64,000 nt of DNA from Serpula lacrymans var. lacrymans S7.9 (taxonomy: Eukaryota; Basidiomycota; Agaricomycetes; Boletales; Serpulaceae), in contig NW_006763290.1 of NCBI RefSeq assembly GCF_000218685.1, forward strand, positions 287,540 through 351,539. Reading direction: 5' to 3'. The translations under genes were made by a program, and so were the position numbers. How positions within the stretch are numbered: position 1 is the first letter of the stretch; each line of letters starts with the position of its first letter. This document shows, piece after piece, positions 24,974-35,754 of this stretch. The notes below the pieces were generated by a model. The model did no database searches. It was not told where the DNA came from and saw only the letters and a list, made by a program, of their open reading frames with translations.

Positions 24974-25224
24974 CTGGCAGTCACTTTGTTGTTTTCACAT
25001 CTGGCGGCAACTTTTTTGGTTGAACTTCTAGTCCAATGTTTTTGTCAATGAGCTGCACAATTATTGTGGCTTAAAAGCTTACATAGAAATTGTCAACATA
25101 TTGCTGCTGTTGTTGGGTGGATATTCAGCAATCACTTTGTTCTCTTCACATCTGGCGAGCTCCTTTTCTGTTAAACTCCTGTGCATGCAATGTTTCTGTC
25201 AGTGATGATGACTATCACTGTGGC
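24974..25224. repeat. Diverged direct repeat, ~100 bp units
   Basis: Units at about 24974-25072 and 25125-25224 share the order CACTTTGTT..TTCACATCTGGCG..GTTAAACT/GTTGAACT..AATGTTTxTGTCA..ACTGTGGCTT with many substitutions. This is an old local duplication of noncoding or dead sequence. Confidence 0.45.
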
Positions 25225-25282
25225 TTCTACTTGTTTTTTTTGGTGGAGATCCTTGCGTATCAAGTTGCACAAACTTGGGTCT

Positions 25283-25673
25283 TGTAACAACCAAGAGTTA
25301 GTTACTCTGGCGCACACAGGAACACACTATAAAGGTAGTGGAAGATGGGGAGTGGGTACCCCTTGGGCTGCAGTGAGTTAGTTGGTATACAACAGGAGGA
25401 CTCGCTGAGGAGTCTCCTGGATCTATTGGGGTATATATACTACTACAGGTTTGTTTGTACATGTGTACTATACAGTTGATGAAGGCAGTGGCTGATGATG
25501 TCATAGGGCCTAGCCCGTATGGCCAGCTCCACTGCGTGAGAGAGTTTAAGTCTAAAAGTAAAAGAAAGGCAACGCGGCGCGAGAAAGGGAAATGCCGCGT
25601 GGCACTTAAAGTATAAAGTTAAAGCGGAGAATAAAAAGGAAAGGAGATGTCCAGAAATTGTGTTATCGTAACA
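25283..25673 (+). mobile_element. Solo LTR with target-site duplication (LTR family A)
   Basis: Begins TGTAACAACC and ends TTATCGTAACA (TG..CA), 391 bp, flanked on both sides by the 5-bp duplication GGTCT (25278-25282 and 25674-25678). Inside are a conserved hairpin (AGGAGGACTC..GGAGTCTCCT) and a TATATATA box just after it. No internal retroelement sequence adjoins it, so it is a solo LTR left by recombination. Confidence 0.85.
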
Positions 25674-25678
25674 GGTCT

Positions 25679-27062
25679 TGACTCAATTGTAGACATTGTG
25701 GCTCGGTCAGTTACAGGCTTAGCAGATAGGGCTTGGTGGTTTGATGGTTAAAGATAAGGGGTTAGTTGCACCATTTCCAGAACAAGCTACAAGTTATATG
25801 TAAAGTAAGAATAGCACAAATATCTGTTGGCATATTTTATTCATAGCATATTAACATTCTATGTTCTATTTCCTCATTATCCTTTATTCTCTGATTGACC
25901 ACTTTTCCATCACATTATATAAGCTCAAATTATTCCCATGCTTATTCCAAAACTCGTAGCATTCCACATTACACAAACCTCAGTCTCTTAACTATAAGAC
26001 TGAGGTATGTCTGGCTATTCTACAGTCCACATTTTATCACTATACTCACTTTACACTCTTAGAAATATTCTCTATTAGTCTTCTCATAGCCTTACAATAT
26101 CAGACACAAGTGAATGGAAGGGGAAACAGCTGATATCAAAGAGAAAAATGAAGCCGGGCCCATGTGGAGCTCCAAAGAAATTGTAATCTTTACACCCCCT
26201 CATTGCTTGATTGATCATGCCAAGGGTGCCTGTTTCAGTTTCATCAACCAGCTCTTCTGATATATGCATTTCTTTCAATTGCTCTTCTGCTGATGGAAAC
26301 AGTAACCCAGACAGTACTATGCGTGGGGCTGGCTTGGCTGATATGGGCACTTGTTCAGCTTCTTGTGGTGCATCAGCAAGTGCACACTACAATGGGTTCA
26401 TTGAGCAGGGTTTTGTATGCAAATTATTTTGGCGCATACCTTGTTTGTTATAGCTGCAGGAACAAGTTGAAGGACATGATTCAGAACAATGTAACAGTTG
26501 AAACATTTCTGCGCGTTGTGGGACCTGTTGTATGCAGTGTGAAAGCTTATGTCAACATCCACAAAATCACTGCAACTTAGAAAGAGAGGGTTGCAGGCCA
26601 CATTGTTCACTGCTTTGATTACCTTGCCAATTTGGACCTTGTCCAACACTCGCCATCACTTTGCTACTGTGGTTGCGGCAGCTGAGCGATCATTGGTCTG
26701 ATCCTTCAACTGCACAGAGTGCTTGTTTTTGTTGGTCACCTGCAGGATTGTAGATACATGCCAAATTTCCGGAAATAGTTACTTACTCTGGTGAACATGC
26801 AATGTGTCAAATACATATTATTGTGTTTTGTGTATTCGTGATCAAAACTGGAGGTTTTGGAGGTCAACAATGCATGCACAAGGTGCCGAATATCATTGAT
26901 GGCAGGGCCTTGTTGTTGCCTTTTGACATCAAAGTGATGTGGTGAACAGCATTTGTCACACATTCAGGATCACTGAACATTCTATTTGTTGGGCAGTGTA
27001 AAAGAAGAAGGGATGAAGTGACTCAAGATACCCAGAGCTGCTGAAATGAAGGGTAGGAAAGT
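25679..27062. other. AT-rich sequence, no recognisable gene
   Basis: Short frames on both strands (for example minus 26350-26084 and plus 26293-26580) overlap and end in stops. Some may be dead transposon coding sequence. I cannot name a family. Confidence 0.3.
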
Positions 27063-27474
27063 GTTACAATACACAATTTTTGAACCTTTAACTTTAACTC
27101 TCCTCTTTAACTTTCTTCTCAGTTTTTCACACACTGTGCCATGTGGCACTTTCCTCTTGTTCCAACTCCACTTTCTCACGCTGCACTGCTTCTCTTTATT
27201 TTAGATACAATTCTCACACACAATGGAGCTGGTCACACGGGCTGTGCCCTATGACCTCATCAGCCACTGCTTTATCAACTGTATAGTATAACATGTACAA
27301 ATAACCTGTAGTAGTATAAATAAACCAATAGATCCAAGAAACTCCTCGGCAAGTCCTCTTATTGTTTACCCACAACTAACTCAGTCTTAACCTAAGGAGT
27401 TTACCGACTCCTACTTTCCTCACTCTTGTTTGTCTGAGTTGTGCGCCAGAGTATACAAACTCTGGGTTGTTACA
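27063..27474 (-). mobile_element. LTR family A copy, minus strand
   Basis: The reverse complement begins TGTAACAACCCAGAG and ends GTATTGTAACA, 412 bp, with the hairpin and TATA segment of the family. Flanks GAAAG and GTATC do not match, so either the duplication decayed or the copy was rearranged. Confidence 0.75.
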
Positions 27475-29400
27475 GTATCTGTTCCAGTTGCCAAAGTGTG
27501 AGACATTGAATCTACCTAAAAAGCCTTGGATATGCAATGTCACTGGATACAGGGTGTTGTGTCCAGCGTCTCTCTGTAACTTGCATAACATGGGGTATTA
27601 TCGTCTTTGCAGCATGTTGCCTCCAGTGTGCAAAATGTACACCCACTAGCAGACACCATCATACTCAGCAAGCATGCACTGCCAATATTGTAAGTCTTCA
27701 GTCCATGCTGGTGTGCAGGTGTCCACTATGTGTTGCGGCCAGTGGGAGAGTACGGGTACATTATTCTCGTCTGCATGATAGGCTAAGCTCTTGTAAGATG
27801 CAGAGAAAGTAAACACACTTTGTAAGAAGTTTTGTTCTAATAAAAGAAGAACAAATGCTACTAGATAATCAGTAAAGTAATGCAAAGTAAAGTTGTGCTT
27901 GCTACTCACCTCAGTCCGAGTTATTTGGAACTGAGGTGGCAGCATGCACTGTAGCTGAATATAAGTACTATGTTATGTAATAATCTGTTTCCCACTATCC
28001 TGCAGTTGTCTCAAAAAGCAACTAAAAACAACAAGAAGGACATTCCAAATGGCGTGTTGCAAGGCTGAAATTGAGACCCAAAAATTTGGGTGAGAGGTTT
28101 AAGTACTGTGGGGGTTAACTTTCAGAGCATTAAAGCAGCCAAAACACATTTTCCTTTGCCTGTGTATTACCATCCACACTATACTTGTTCCTCATTATTT
28201 TTGAAGTCATAACACCCCACCTGTTGTTTACAGAGATTATTTTAAGGTACTTGGCTATTGTGCAATACCAAAAATATGGATGTTTGCATTAACTTCCTGA
28301 TGTGCTTGTGATATGGCTCAACATACCATTTATTACCATGTGCAACATGTATTGGCACTATTTTATCCTGATGCTGTGCAGTTCCTACACATGTTGTATG
28401 AATACCAAGGTGTGGTTGGAGGAGAGATTTCCTTGGCAGTGTTTGATCCATCAGTGAATGTTGTGGGATGCAATACAGAAGTTTATGTTCCAATGGAAGA
28501 CTTCCGCAGATTTCTGGCCACAGGGCTACTATCAGATTTTTTACTCTGTTGAATTAGATGTGGACAAGCTGGGGGCCAGTGGAGTGTCACAAATTGTGGT
28601 GATATGCAATGATACATGTACCATTGCTGTTACGGCTGCCAGTACACCAATCACAGCAGGCCCTATATTCTGGGCAGCATTTATGGTTTCTTTGCTGCAT
28701 ACCCTTAGTTGTTGCAAAAGCAGCAGGGCCTGGTCAATCCACTCTCCTTTCACAGTTTGGTCACTCCCACTCAAGACATCCAACAACTTATTTTGAAGTT
28801 AGAACAGCACAGTTATGCAATTTGTATGTATTCTGGCGTTTGGAATGGGCATGTTGGCAGATGTCAACATTATCAATCACGTCCTCAGACTGCAAGGCAC
28901 ACACATGATCAAGGATGTTTAATCATTATTTGTGGCGCACAAGGTCCCGTTATGAGAGTGGTTGATGTCAAAGTGAATTATACTGCAGGATATGATGATA
29001 AACTCATTATGGTCTGGAAGCTTGGTGGATGCCAGTGTGATGGTGGGCAAACATTCATTATGGAATCCAGAGATACATAAGTACTGCAAAGTGTGTGACA
29101 GATGAGACATTGACTATATGCCTGGCGGAGTAGATATGCACTTTTGTGACCTCAGATCTCACTGAGAATTCAATTCTACACACAATGAGCTATATGGAGC
29201 ATTGAAGATAACTATTGCAGGCACTATTTATGACTTAATGGTATATGTTCTATTTCCTATCATCATCCTTCTTTGATCACATAGCTTTGGTCCACTCTTG
29301 CAGAACCTGCCCTGCCAGAAATATTTTGGATTGTTAATGATATATCAGTTGAGTAGCGTGCAACAGATTATTCATTGTTGTCATATTAGCTGATTAACAA
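27475..29400. other. AT-rich decayed coding fragments
   Basis: Plus-strand frames 28313-28552 (VVGGEISLAVFDPSVNVVG, then VYVPMEDFRRFLATG) and 28709-29080 (LEQHSYAICMYSG, then CLIIICGAQGPVMRVVDVK) look like pieces of one protein broken by several stops. They resemble uncharacterised repeated basidiomycete proteins; function unknown. Confidence 0.35.
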
Positions 29401-29580
29401 CATGCAGGGTTCAATGGTGATTGATATAGGAAATCTGAACAACAACTCATGGAAAATGGGAGTGTGTTGCCTCATACTCAAGGCAAGTCACATTGTGCGA
29501 CACTTCAAGGCAAGAAAACCTGTTGCAAAACTCAACAGTGAGTGGCTTCAAAACTTTGTCAAACACAAACCATCTCATGA

Positions 29581-30150
29581 TCACCACACCTGCCAGGGAC
29601 TTAGTTGTTTACAAGTAATACTGATTTGAAAATCCAATTCCCTGTTGTTGTAGACAAAATGAGAAATTGAAGGATATGTCAGGAGAATTTTGGGTCCCAG
29701 TGATGGAGCTTGTAAATCAGAACCAGTAATGTGAACATAGGCATATTCTGCACACCTATAACCTCCTTCTGATAAGGAATATTTGAAGGAATGCTGAGTA
29801 ACTTCTGCACCATTAGCAACATTGGCTCTGATAGCCATGTTTTCTGTTACCATCACCTTCATGCTAGGGACCAATGGCAGTAGACCAAGCACATTGTTTA
29901 ATTGTAATAAAGGCGCCTTCTACTCCTCTTGTTGGAAACTGTTGTTGAGATTTGTTAGGGGTGGAGATTCATGCGAGTATCCTTGCACACAAAGCATCTG
30001 ATCATGAAACATATTGCGAGTGAAAGAGGTTGTAGATGGCGGAGGCTTTGTGGATGTGTTTCCCTTCAAACAGCATTCAGTCCTTGTGACACAGGGTATC
30101 ATCCTATCACCACCCCAGGAAGAGGATCTTCTGAATAGCTGGAAGATCAC
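29581..30150 (-). pseudogene. PIF1-like helicase fragment (Helitron-type)
   Basis: The minus frame 29892-29581 reads LPLVPSMKVMVTENMAIRAN, then GGYRCAEYAYVHITGS. This matches the late region of fungal PIF1-family helicases (PGMKVMVTEN signature), often carried by Helitrons. The Walker motifs upstream are not present in readable form, and the frame stops before motif VI. It is a remnant without helicase capacity. Confidence 0.55.
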
Positions 30151-30594
30151 TCAATTCATCATGTTTACCCACCTTTCTTGATTTGAATACAAGCCTCCCT
30201 AATTCATCATCTGACACCCCTAGTTCATCATCTGATGGTTTATTGCCACTTTTGATAGCTTTGTCAGCCACTTCATTATCCTCCCTGACTTCAGCGGCCT
30301 CCTTATTCTTGACTCCCCCATTGTTGACTATCTTATCAGAGATGGCAGCTGGTGGGACTTGATCTGAAATAGATCCAAGTCAAGAGACACCCCAGGGTAT
30401 TTGATGTTGCCAATAGGTCAGTGTTTCACCCGCAAAATAGTGTATTGAAGTCCATCTGAAGTCTTACCCATGCATAAAGTCCTACTTTTGCAAGGACAAC
30501 ATTGACTTCTTTGGCTCCTGCTAGCCAAACATGCTTAAGGGATACATATTGTCCACCCCTAATGTATCTTCAAGCTGTAGGCGGTGTCATGCAC

Positions 30595-31758
30595 CAAAGT
30601 TGATTGGTAGCATAGACAGGTGTCAGTAACAAAGTGAAATTCAAAAGACTCACCTTTGCACCACACAGGCACAGTGCCACATGGCATAGTAATTAATGCT
30701 ACCTTGTTTGTACTTGTAACTGATTAGCACTTGTCTATATTAGGCAATCAATTCACACCTGCCTTTGTTTTTCATCTGGTACTTTCTGCACTTCGCCGCT
30801 TTGGCAATTTATTGCATCGCCACTTGGCTACACATTGTACCCTTGCTTTTATTGTCTCTCCCATACTTCTTTTCCCTTACTTGGCCCCACCATGGGCCCT
30901 TTTCTGTTGTTTCCGCTCTCACCTGACAGTCAATTTTGGATCCCCATCATTGTCCACTTTTTTGTCACCTCCACCCTCCTTCTCCTTGTCCTTCTTGGGC
31001 CTCCTTCCCATCTGATGTCAGCACTCTCTATCCGCTTCCATCGCCAATCTGTTGATTACTCTGTGCCACTGCTTATATCAGCCAATCCCCGGAAGCCACT
31101 CCAAAATAGGCAGTTGGTCCACCTCCATGACATTGATCTACCATATTCCAATATTAAATCATTAGTCAATCATCTTGCCTGGTTTGAATGTGGCTGGGTA
31201 GTTTTTGAGCTGGAAGAAAGTCCATCCGCTTATGTCACCAATGTTCCTTGCTGTTCCATTCACTTAGGTACATCCATTTCTCATCCATCATCTTTGCTAC
31301 AGCTACCGTTACCATATACTGCCTGGGAATTATCTGTTCCAGATTGGAACCACTCCTCTCCCTCCCTTGTTTGACTAGGTGGTCCACTACAACCAAATCC
31401 TTGGTAAGGCTATGAAACTGTCAAATTTGGACTAGATGGTGGACCGGTGGCTCCAGTTCCTTTTTCTGAGCAGGACATTCATTTGTAGTGCAATTACTTT
31501 TGATTTAATCATTCTTATAGACACATTTTTTTTAAATGCCTGACTGATGACAAGGAAGCTGTGTTGATACTGATGTTATTTTGCCTTGCCCCTTTTTACT
31601 TCATATTGCTATGACTTTACAATTTTTTCCTTTGCTGTCTTTTTGCTGTTGGACTATCTTTTGGCTGTACAATCTGTAACACTTTAGTTATTTCATTTTT
31701 TTGTTCCTATCTTTTTCTTTCCTTATTCTAACAATCTTATCCTGTACTACCCTCACAG
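30595..31758 (+). repeat. Truncated copy of the 1.75-kb LTR-like repeat (family B)
   Basis: Begins TGTCATGCAC like the complete copy at 36052 and stays alignable to about ACCCTCACAG at 31758, where the two diverge. The alignment runs over ~1.16 kb with substitutions and small indels. It lacks the TATA-bearing last third present at 37177-37802. Confidence 0.65.
30892..31374 (+). CDS. ORF inside family-B repeat, possible membrane protein
   Basis: About 160 residues: MGPFLLFPLSPDSQFW, a hydrophobic helix (FFVTSTLLLLVLLGPP), then SIRFHRQSVDYSVPLLIS and AWFECGWVVFELE. The copy at 36309 keeps the same protein over the first ~110 residues despite DNA divergence, with changes mostly conservative. 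This suggests past coding function. No known family. Confidence 0.4.
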   Translation: MGPFLLFPLSPDSQFWIPIIVHFFVTSTLLLLVLLGPPSHLMSALSIRFHRQSVDYSVPLLISANPRKPLQNRQLVHLHDIDLPYSNIKSLVNHLAWFECGWVVFELEESPSAYVTNVPCCSIHLGTSISHPSSLLQLPLPYTAWELSVPDWNHSSPSLV

Positions 31759-31896
31759 GAGATAAAGGCTGTTTTAATCCCTTTATTTTCTTTATTTTTG
31801 TAGAGGATTATCTGACAGCCAGTATGAGCACTCACCAACACACACATGAATTGACAAAACCGGATAAACCCGGTCTCTGCCAAAGCAGCCATTGTT

Positions 31897-32164
31897 CTCC
31901 ATGGAGTAACCATTGTTCTCCTAGGAGCACAATTGTATTCCTAGGAGTCATTATAGTGTAGCGAGTAGCACCTCCGACTATAAGTAGTAGGGGGTTTAGT
32001 ATAGAAATACCTTAGTCGTTTCTATAGCCTCTTGGGCAGCGGCTGAGGTATGTTACATTACATTTATTAGAGATCACCTTAAACTAACATCCATTGTAGT
32101 TTCACATAGGTAAATAATACAGTCGTTTCTATAGCCTCTTGGGCAGCGGCTGAGTTTCACATAG
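31897..32164 (+). promoter_or_regulatory. Promoter/leader module, copy 1
   Basis: In order: palindromes CTCCATGGAG (31897), CTCCTAGGAG (31918) and TTCCTAGGAG (31938); TATAAG at 31979; a 34-nt leader (32014-32047); a 52-nt intron-like insert (32048-32099, GTATGT donor, ACTAAC branch, TTGTAG acceptor); and TTTCACATAG (32100-32109). After 11 nt the leader recurs at 32121-32154 joined directly to TTTCACATAG (32155-32164), exactly as if spliced. Confidence 0.7.
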
Positions 32165-33134
32165 TTTTATTATGAGTCAGCCACCTCAAATTATTGGCTT
32201 TTCCCACAGTACTTATTTTGGACAGTATTACTTTTCTTGAACACCTTAGTTATATTTTTGAGGACCAAGGTGAGTAGACAAAACCATGCTTTCACAGATA
32301 AAATATAACACCCATAGTAGTTTCAGAATTTTCTCTTTTTATAGATACATATTTTTCTGCTAATATTGAGTTCTATTAACAAAAACCAAGAATTCTTTTA
32401 TTTTTCTTTCTGTTTTTTCTTTCTGTTTAATCCCTTTAAGCCCTTGCTTCTGCAATAACCATCAGACTTATGCTAAACCAACAGAGTCTGAGGATATCTA
32501 ATTGCAAGCAAGGCTTATGTCAAAAATGAAGATTGAGTGAACAGTTGAGAAAATATATTGTCATATTTCCTGCTACCTTATACAGTGCCTTTTTTGCCTT
32601 TTCTGTACTTACTTTCATCCTTTTTACAAACTCTTTTGCACTTTTATTTTTTACTTTTATTTTTATTCTGATTACCACTTTTGGATGTTAACTATTGTTT
32701 ATTGTGCTGTTTGTTGTTGTATGAAAATGCTGCAAGCAGCAACTACTCTGTCCATTATGTTGGATTGTGGTTTACAAATATTTTGAGACACTGTTCTATC
32801 TCTTGGTTTACTTATTTGGTCTATCCATCCATTTGTAGCTGATAAGCCATTGACAGATTTGCTTCAGTAGATCAATGTTTTTATTGACTTCCTCTCCCCT
32901 GTCATAATTAGTTTATTTTCAGAGAAGATTGGCTTTAATATGTTTTATGTAGGGTGTATAATGTAATGTACTGCAAGTGATTCAACACTTGTAAGAGGTA
33001 TGCAATTTGTTTCCACATATAATTCTGTATCTGTGACAATATTGCTCCCATAGAAAGATTACTGCTGTTTACTTCTACTTTGTACTTCTTATTGTTTTAT
33101 TGTAAGGTAAGTACTGGGGTGGAACTGAATAAAT

Positions 33135-33326
33135 CTAAGTGAAACTACAATAGACGTTAGTTTAAGGTGATCTCTAATAAATGTAATGTAACATACCTCA
33201 GCCGCTGCCCAAGAGGCTATAGAAACGACTAAGGTATTTCTATACTAAACCCCCTACTACTTATAGTCGGAGGTGCTACTCGCTACAGTATAATGACTCC
33301 TAGGAGTACAATTGTGCTCCTAGGAG
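33135..33326 (-). promoter_or_regulatory. Promoter/leader module, copy 2
   Basis: Inverted partner of copy 1. It keeps two CTCCTAGGAG palindromes (33297 and 33317), the TATAAG stretch, the leader and the 52-nt intron-like insert. It lacks the second, intron-less leader copy. Confidence 0.65.
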
Positions 33327-33836
33327 AACAATGGTTGCTTAAGCAGAGACCAGGTTTATCCGGTTTTGTCAGAACTAACTTGTTCTTGACTTTGTTAAAT
33401 GCATTTTTCTGCTCCTGTTCCCATTCAAACTTAAATTCAGGCCAATGAAAAATTTCTTTCACCATTACCAGATCCATGTGGACTTCATTTTTGGAAAAAA
33501 TTATTAGACCAAGGTAATCTACCAAGGTTTATTTAAATTTGCATTTTTCAGGTTTTAGTATAAGTGATATAGCTTATCTACCAATTTGTTGATCAGTGGT
33601 GGGGAGTATTTATTTTTGATAGTGATATTGTTCAGTTTATGATAATCCTGAACTGGTCAGAGTTTTATTTTTGATGCAAATAGTGATTTAGATGAATGAA
33701 TTTGGCCCGATTTTAACCTTTTTTTTGTGAGTGTATTTAGTTGCTCTTGTTCTCCTACATTCAGTGGGTAGACCTTATAATTCAGTTTGTGTTCACCTGG
33801 GATTAATTTGATAGCATGATCCCACTTTTGTTTTTC
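33283..33836 (-). pseudogene. Ty3/gypsy polyprotein fragment, RT core deleted
   Basis: The minus strand reads KWDHAIKLIPGEHKLNYKV, then QDYHKLNNITIKNKYSPPLI, and soon VDYLGLIIFSKNEVHMD and FEWEQEQKNAFNKVKNKLV. These are the start of RT and its join to RNase H. The segment that should hold the YMDD/YLDD catalytic motif is missing between them, and stops interrupt the frame. The fragment ends at the foldback element. Confidence 0.65.
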
Positions 33837-34033
33837 AGCATAAATACATAACAATTTGTCAAAGCCACTGGAAAAAAGCAGAAGGAAGAAGGTTTCAAAA
33901 AGATTGTTTTGAAGTATTTCCACAATTACAAAGATGTATTTGACACAAAGAGCTTTGATGTATTGCCAGAAAAACAAAAGTGGGATCATGCTATCAAACT
34001 AATCCCAGGTAAACACAAACTGAATTATAAGGT
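33772..34033. repeat. Inverted duplication of gypsy sequence
   Basis: About 65 bp at 33772-33836 recurs inverted at 33968-34033 with a few mismatches. Both encode the WDHAIKLIPG segment before RT. The ~130 bp between belongs to the same coding region (HNYKDVFDTKSFDVLPEK on the plus strand), so two gypsy pieces lie head to head. Confidence 0.65.
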
Positions 34034-34045
34034 TGACACCTATAT

Positions 34046-35754
34046 TTTTAGTGGTCATGCACCAACAGCCTGCCACAACAGAAGCCAAAGACTCATCCAG
34101 GTAATCATTAGTGGACGTAACAGAGGTCAACAGGGAGTTGACAAAGTGTGCCCACTCTCCTGAGTTGAACATTGAGGAGTTTTCATGTGCAGCCGCGAGT
34201 CGTGCTATAAAAACATTGATGGCTGAGTTGATCCTAATAGCAGGGTTGTTGACTGCTTGTCACAGAGATTTCTGGACAGCAACTCCACCCCTTGGACAAC
34301 ATTGTTTGACATGCAGGAGCTGGAGCAGGGGCAGGAGTTGGAGCAGGAGCAGGTTGTCAATGTGCAGGAGATAGAGATGGACAAGATTGATGTGCAAGAG
34401 CAGGAGTAGGAGCTGCAGCAGCATACAGGTGTTGATGTGGTTGGCATCTTTGTGAGCATACTACTGTCAGAGATTATGGCAGAGATTGCTTGGTCTGCAA
34501 TTTGGAGTTGTCAGCTTGAGTTTGCTGTGTAGAAACAATGGTTAGTAATATCAGCATTAGGAGGGGAGAGCCAACGTACCTGTCCACCAGAGTGGGCTGG
34601 GGATGATGTTGTTAGGTCTTGATGCATGGTGAGAGAAGGTGGGTTGTCAGAGAGTGAGGATGGAACCACTTTGTCTAGCAGTGCAGAGAGGTCAGCAGGA
34701 GTGAGCGTGTTTAGAATACCCACCAGTTGGGTGTGAAAATCCATCAGCTCTGTTGGCAGTGGTTGCTGACCCAGTATCTGAGTGAGAATCTTGACCTGTA
34801 GTGCCGGAATAGTAAATTGGTACATCTTCAGTATACTACAAAGACTGTGGGAAAAGTATAGCAGCCTGACCTTGGTTACACAACAATATGATAAGGTGTT
34901 GCTTTGCTGATAACGTCAAATCAGCAATCTGCTGGACCGTGCAAGAATGAACAGTCTGACCATCCATTCTCTCACGGCTCATTGGGTATTTATTATTGCA
35001 ATGGTATGTGGTGAGTGCTGATACTGAGGTGGAATGAACAGAGACTTACTATTTTTCTCAGTGATTATCGGCTTTTCACAATAGCAACCTGTTGATTCCA
35101 CGCAGTGTGAGAAAAGAGATCAGCTGTTGTTCTCTTTCTCACACTGCATGGAACAATGTGACTGCACACATCCAACTGTGGATATGGGCGGCTCTCCGCT
35201 TATCATCTTTTGTGAATCATTCTCTTCCTTGCTTGCCCGCTAACACCTACGTATTGGTGCAAATATTTAGATATGAGGTGAGTTTCCTGGTTTTTTTGAA
35301 ACTACTTACTTGGTTGGCTGATTACTGAGACATAATTCAGCAGAACATCCCATTCTTAGTCTGCAAAAATGCACCTGTCCCCCATGTGCACAATATCCTC
35401 CGCTTCCACTGGAAATGGTGCTGCTACATACTGGTATACCCCTCCAGTTATTTAATTTCAAAAAATTACCTGATGGCAATGCACAGCTACTCAACAACAA
35501 TCTTCCGCCACTCCCCTGAGTAATCTATCAACATCCACTCTTTCAACATCCACCCATATTGCACCAATTGCTACATCTGAGGATCAAGTCCAGCCTATCA
35601 TTGAGCAAATTGTGAGGCACTTGAAGCATAATTCTCAGGATGTATATGTCCAGGTGAGAAATTATTGTCTGGCTATGTTCCTGATCTGATTTCCCCCCCT
35701 AGCAATTATGTATCGAACCATCAAGTTTCCCTGAGTTTGTGGACAAGCTCAGAG
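34046..35754. other. Decayed retroelement-like sequence
   Basis: A minus frame at 34825-34511 (VKILTQILGQQPLPTELMD, then LTPADLSALL) could be a gag remnant. 34305-34420 is a low-complexity GAGCAGG-rich stretch. No assignable gene otherwise. Confidence 0.3.

Larger units (their letters stand above)
31852..33371. mobile_element. Foldback element with ~240-bp inverted arms
   Basis: The left arm (31852-32109) and right arm (33135-33371, inverted) are nearly identical and share, from the outside in: TGACAAAACCGGATAAACC, palindromic 10-mers, a TATA-containing stretch, and a leader-intron module. The ~1 kb centre is AT-rich with no ORF. The right arm abuts a gypsy RNase H fragment, whose frame reads into the arm (KLVLTKPDKPG). 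No flanking duplication is evident. Confidence 0.65.

Noticed and set aside
24974..25224. Direct repeats as a possible CRISPR-like array
   Set aside because: Only two diverged units of ~100 bp with no regular spacers, and the genome is eukaryotic.
32880..32960. Gypsy integrase-like words in the centre of the foldback element
   Set aside because: Only a few residues (FIDFL) match and the surrounding frames are full of stops; not enough to call.
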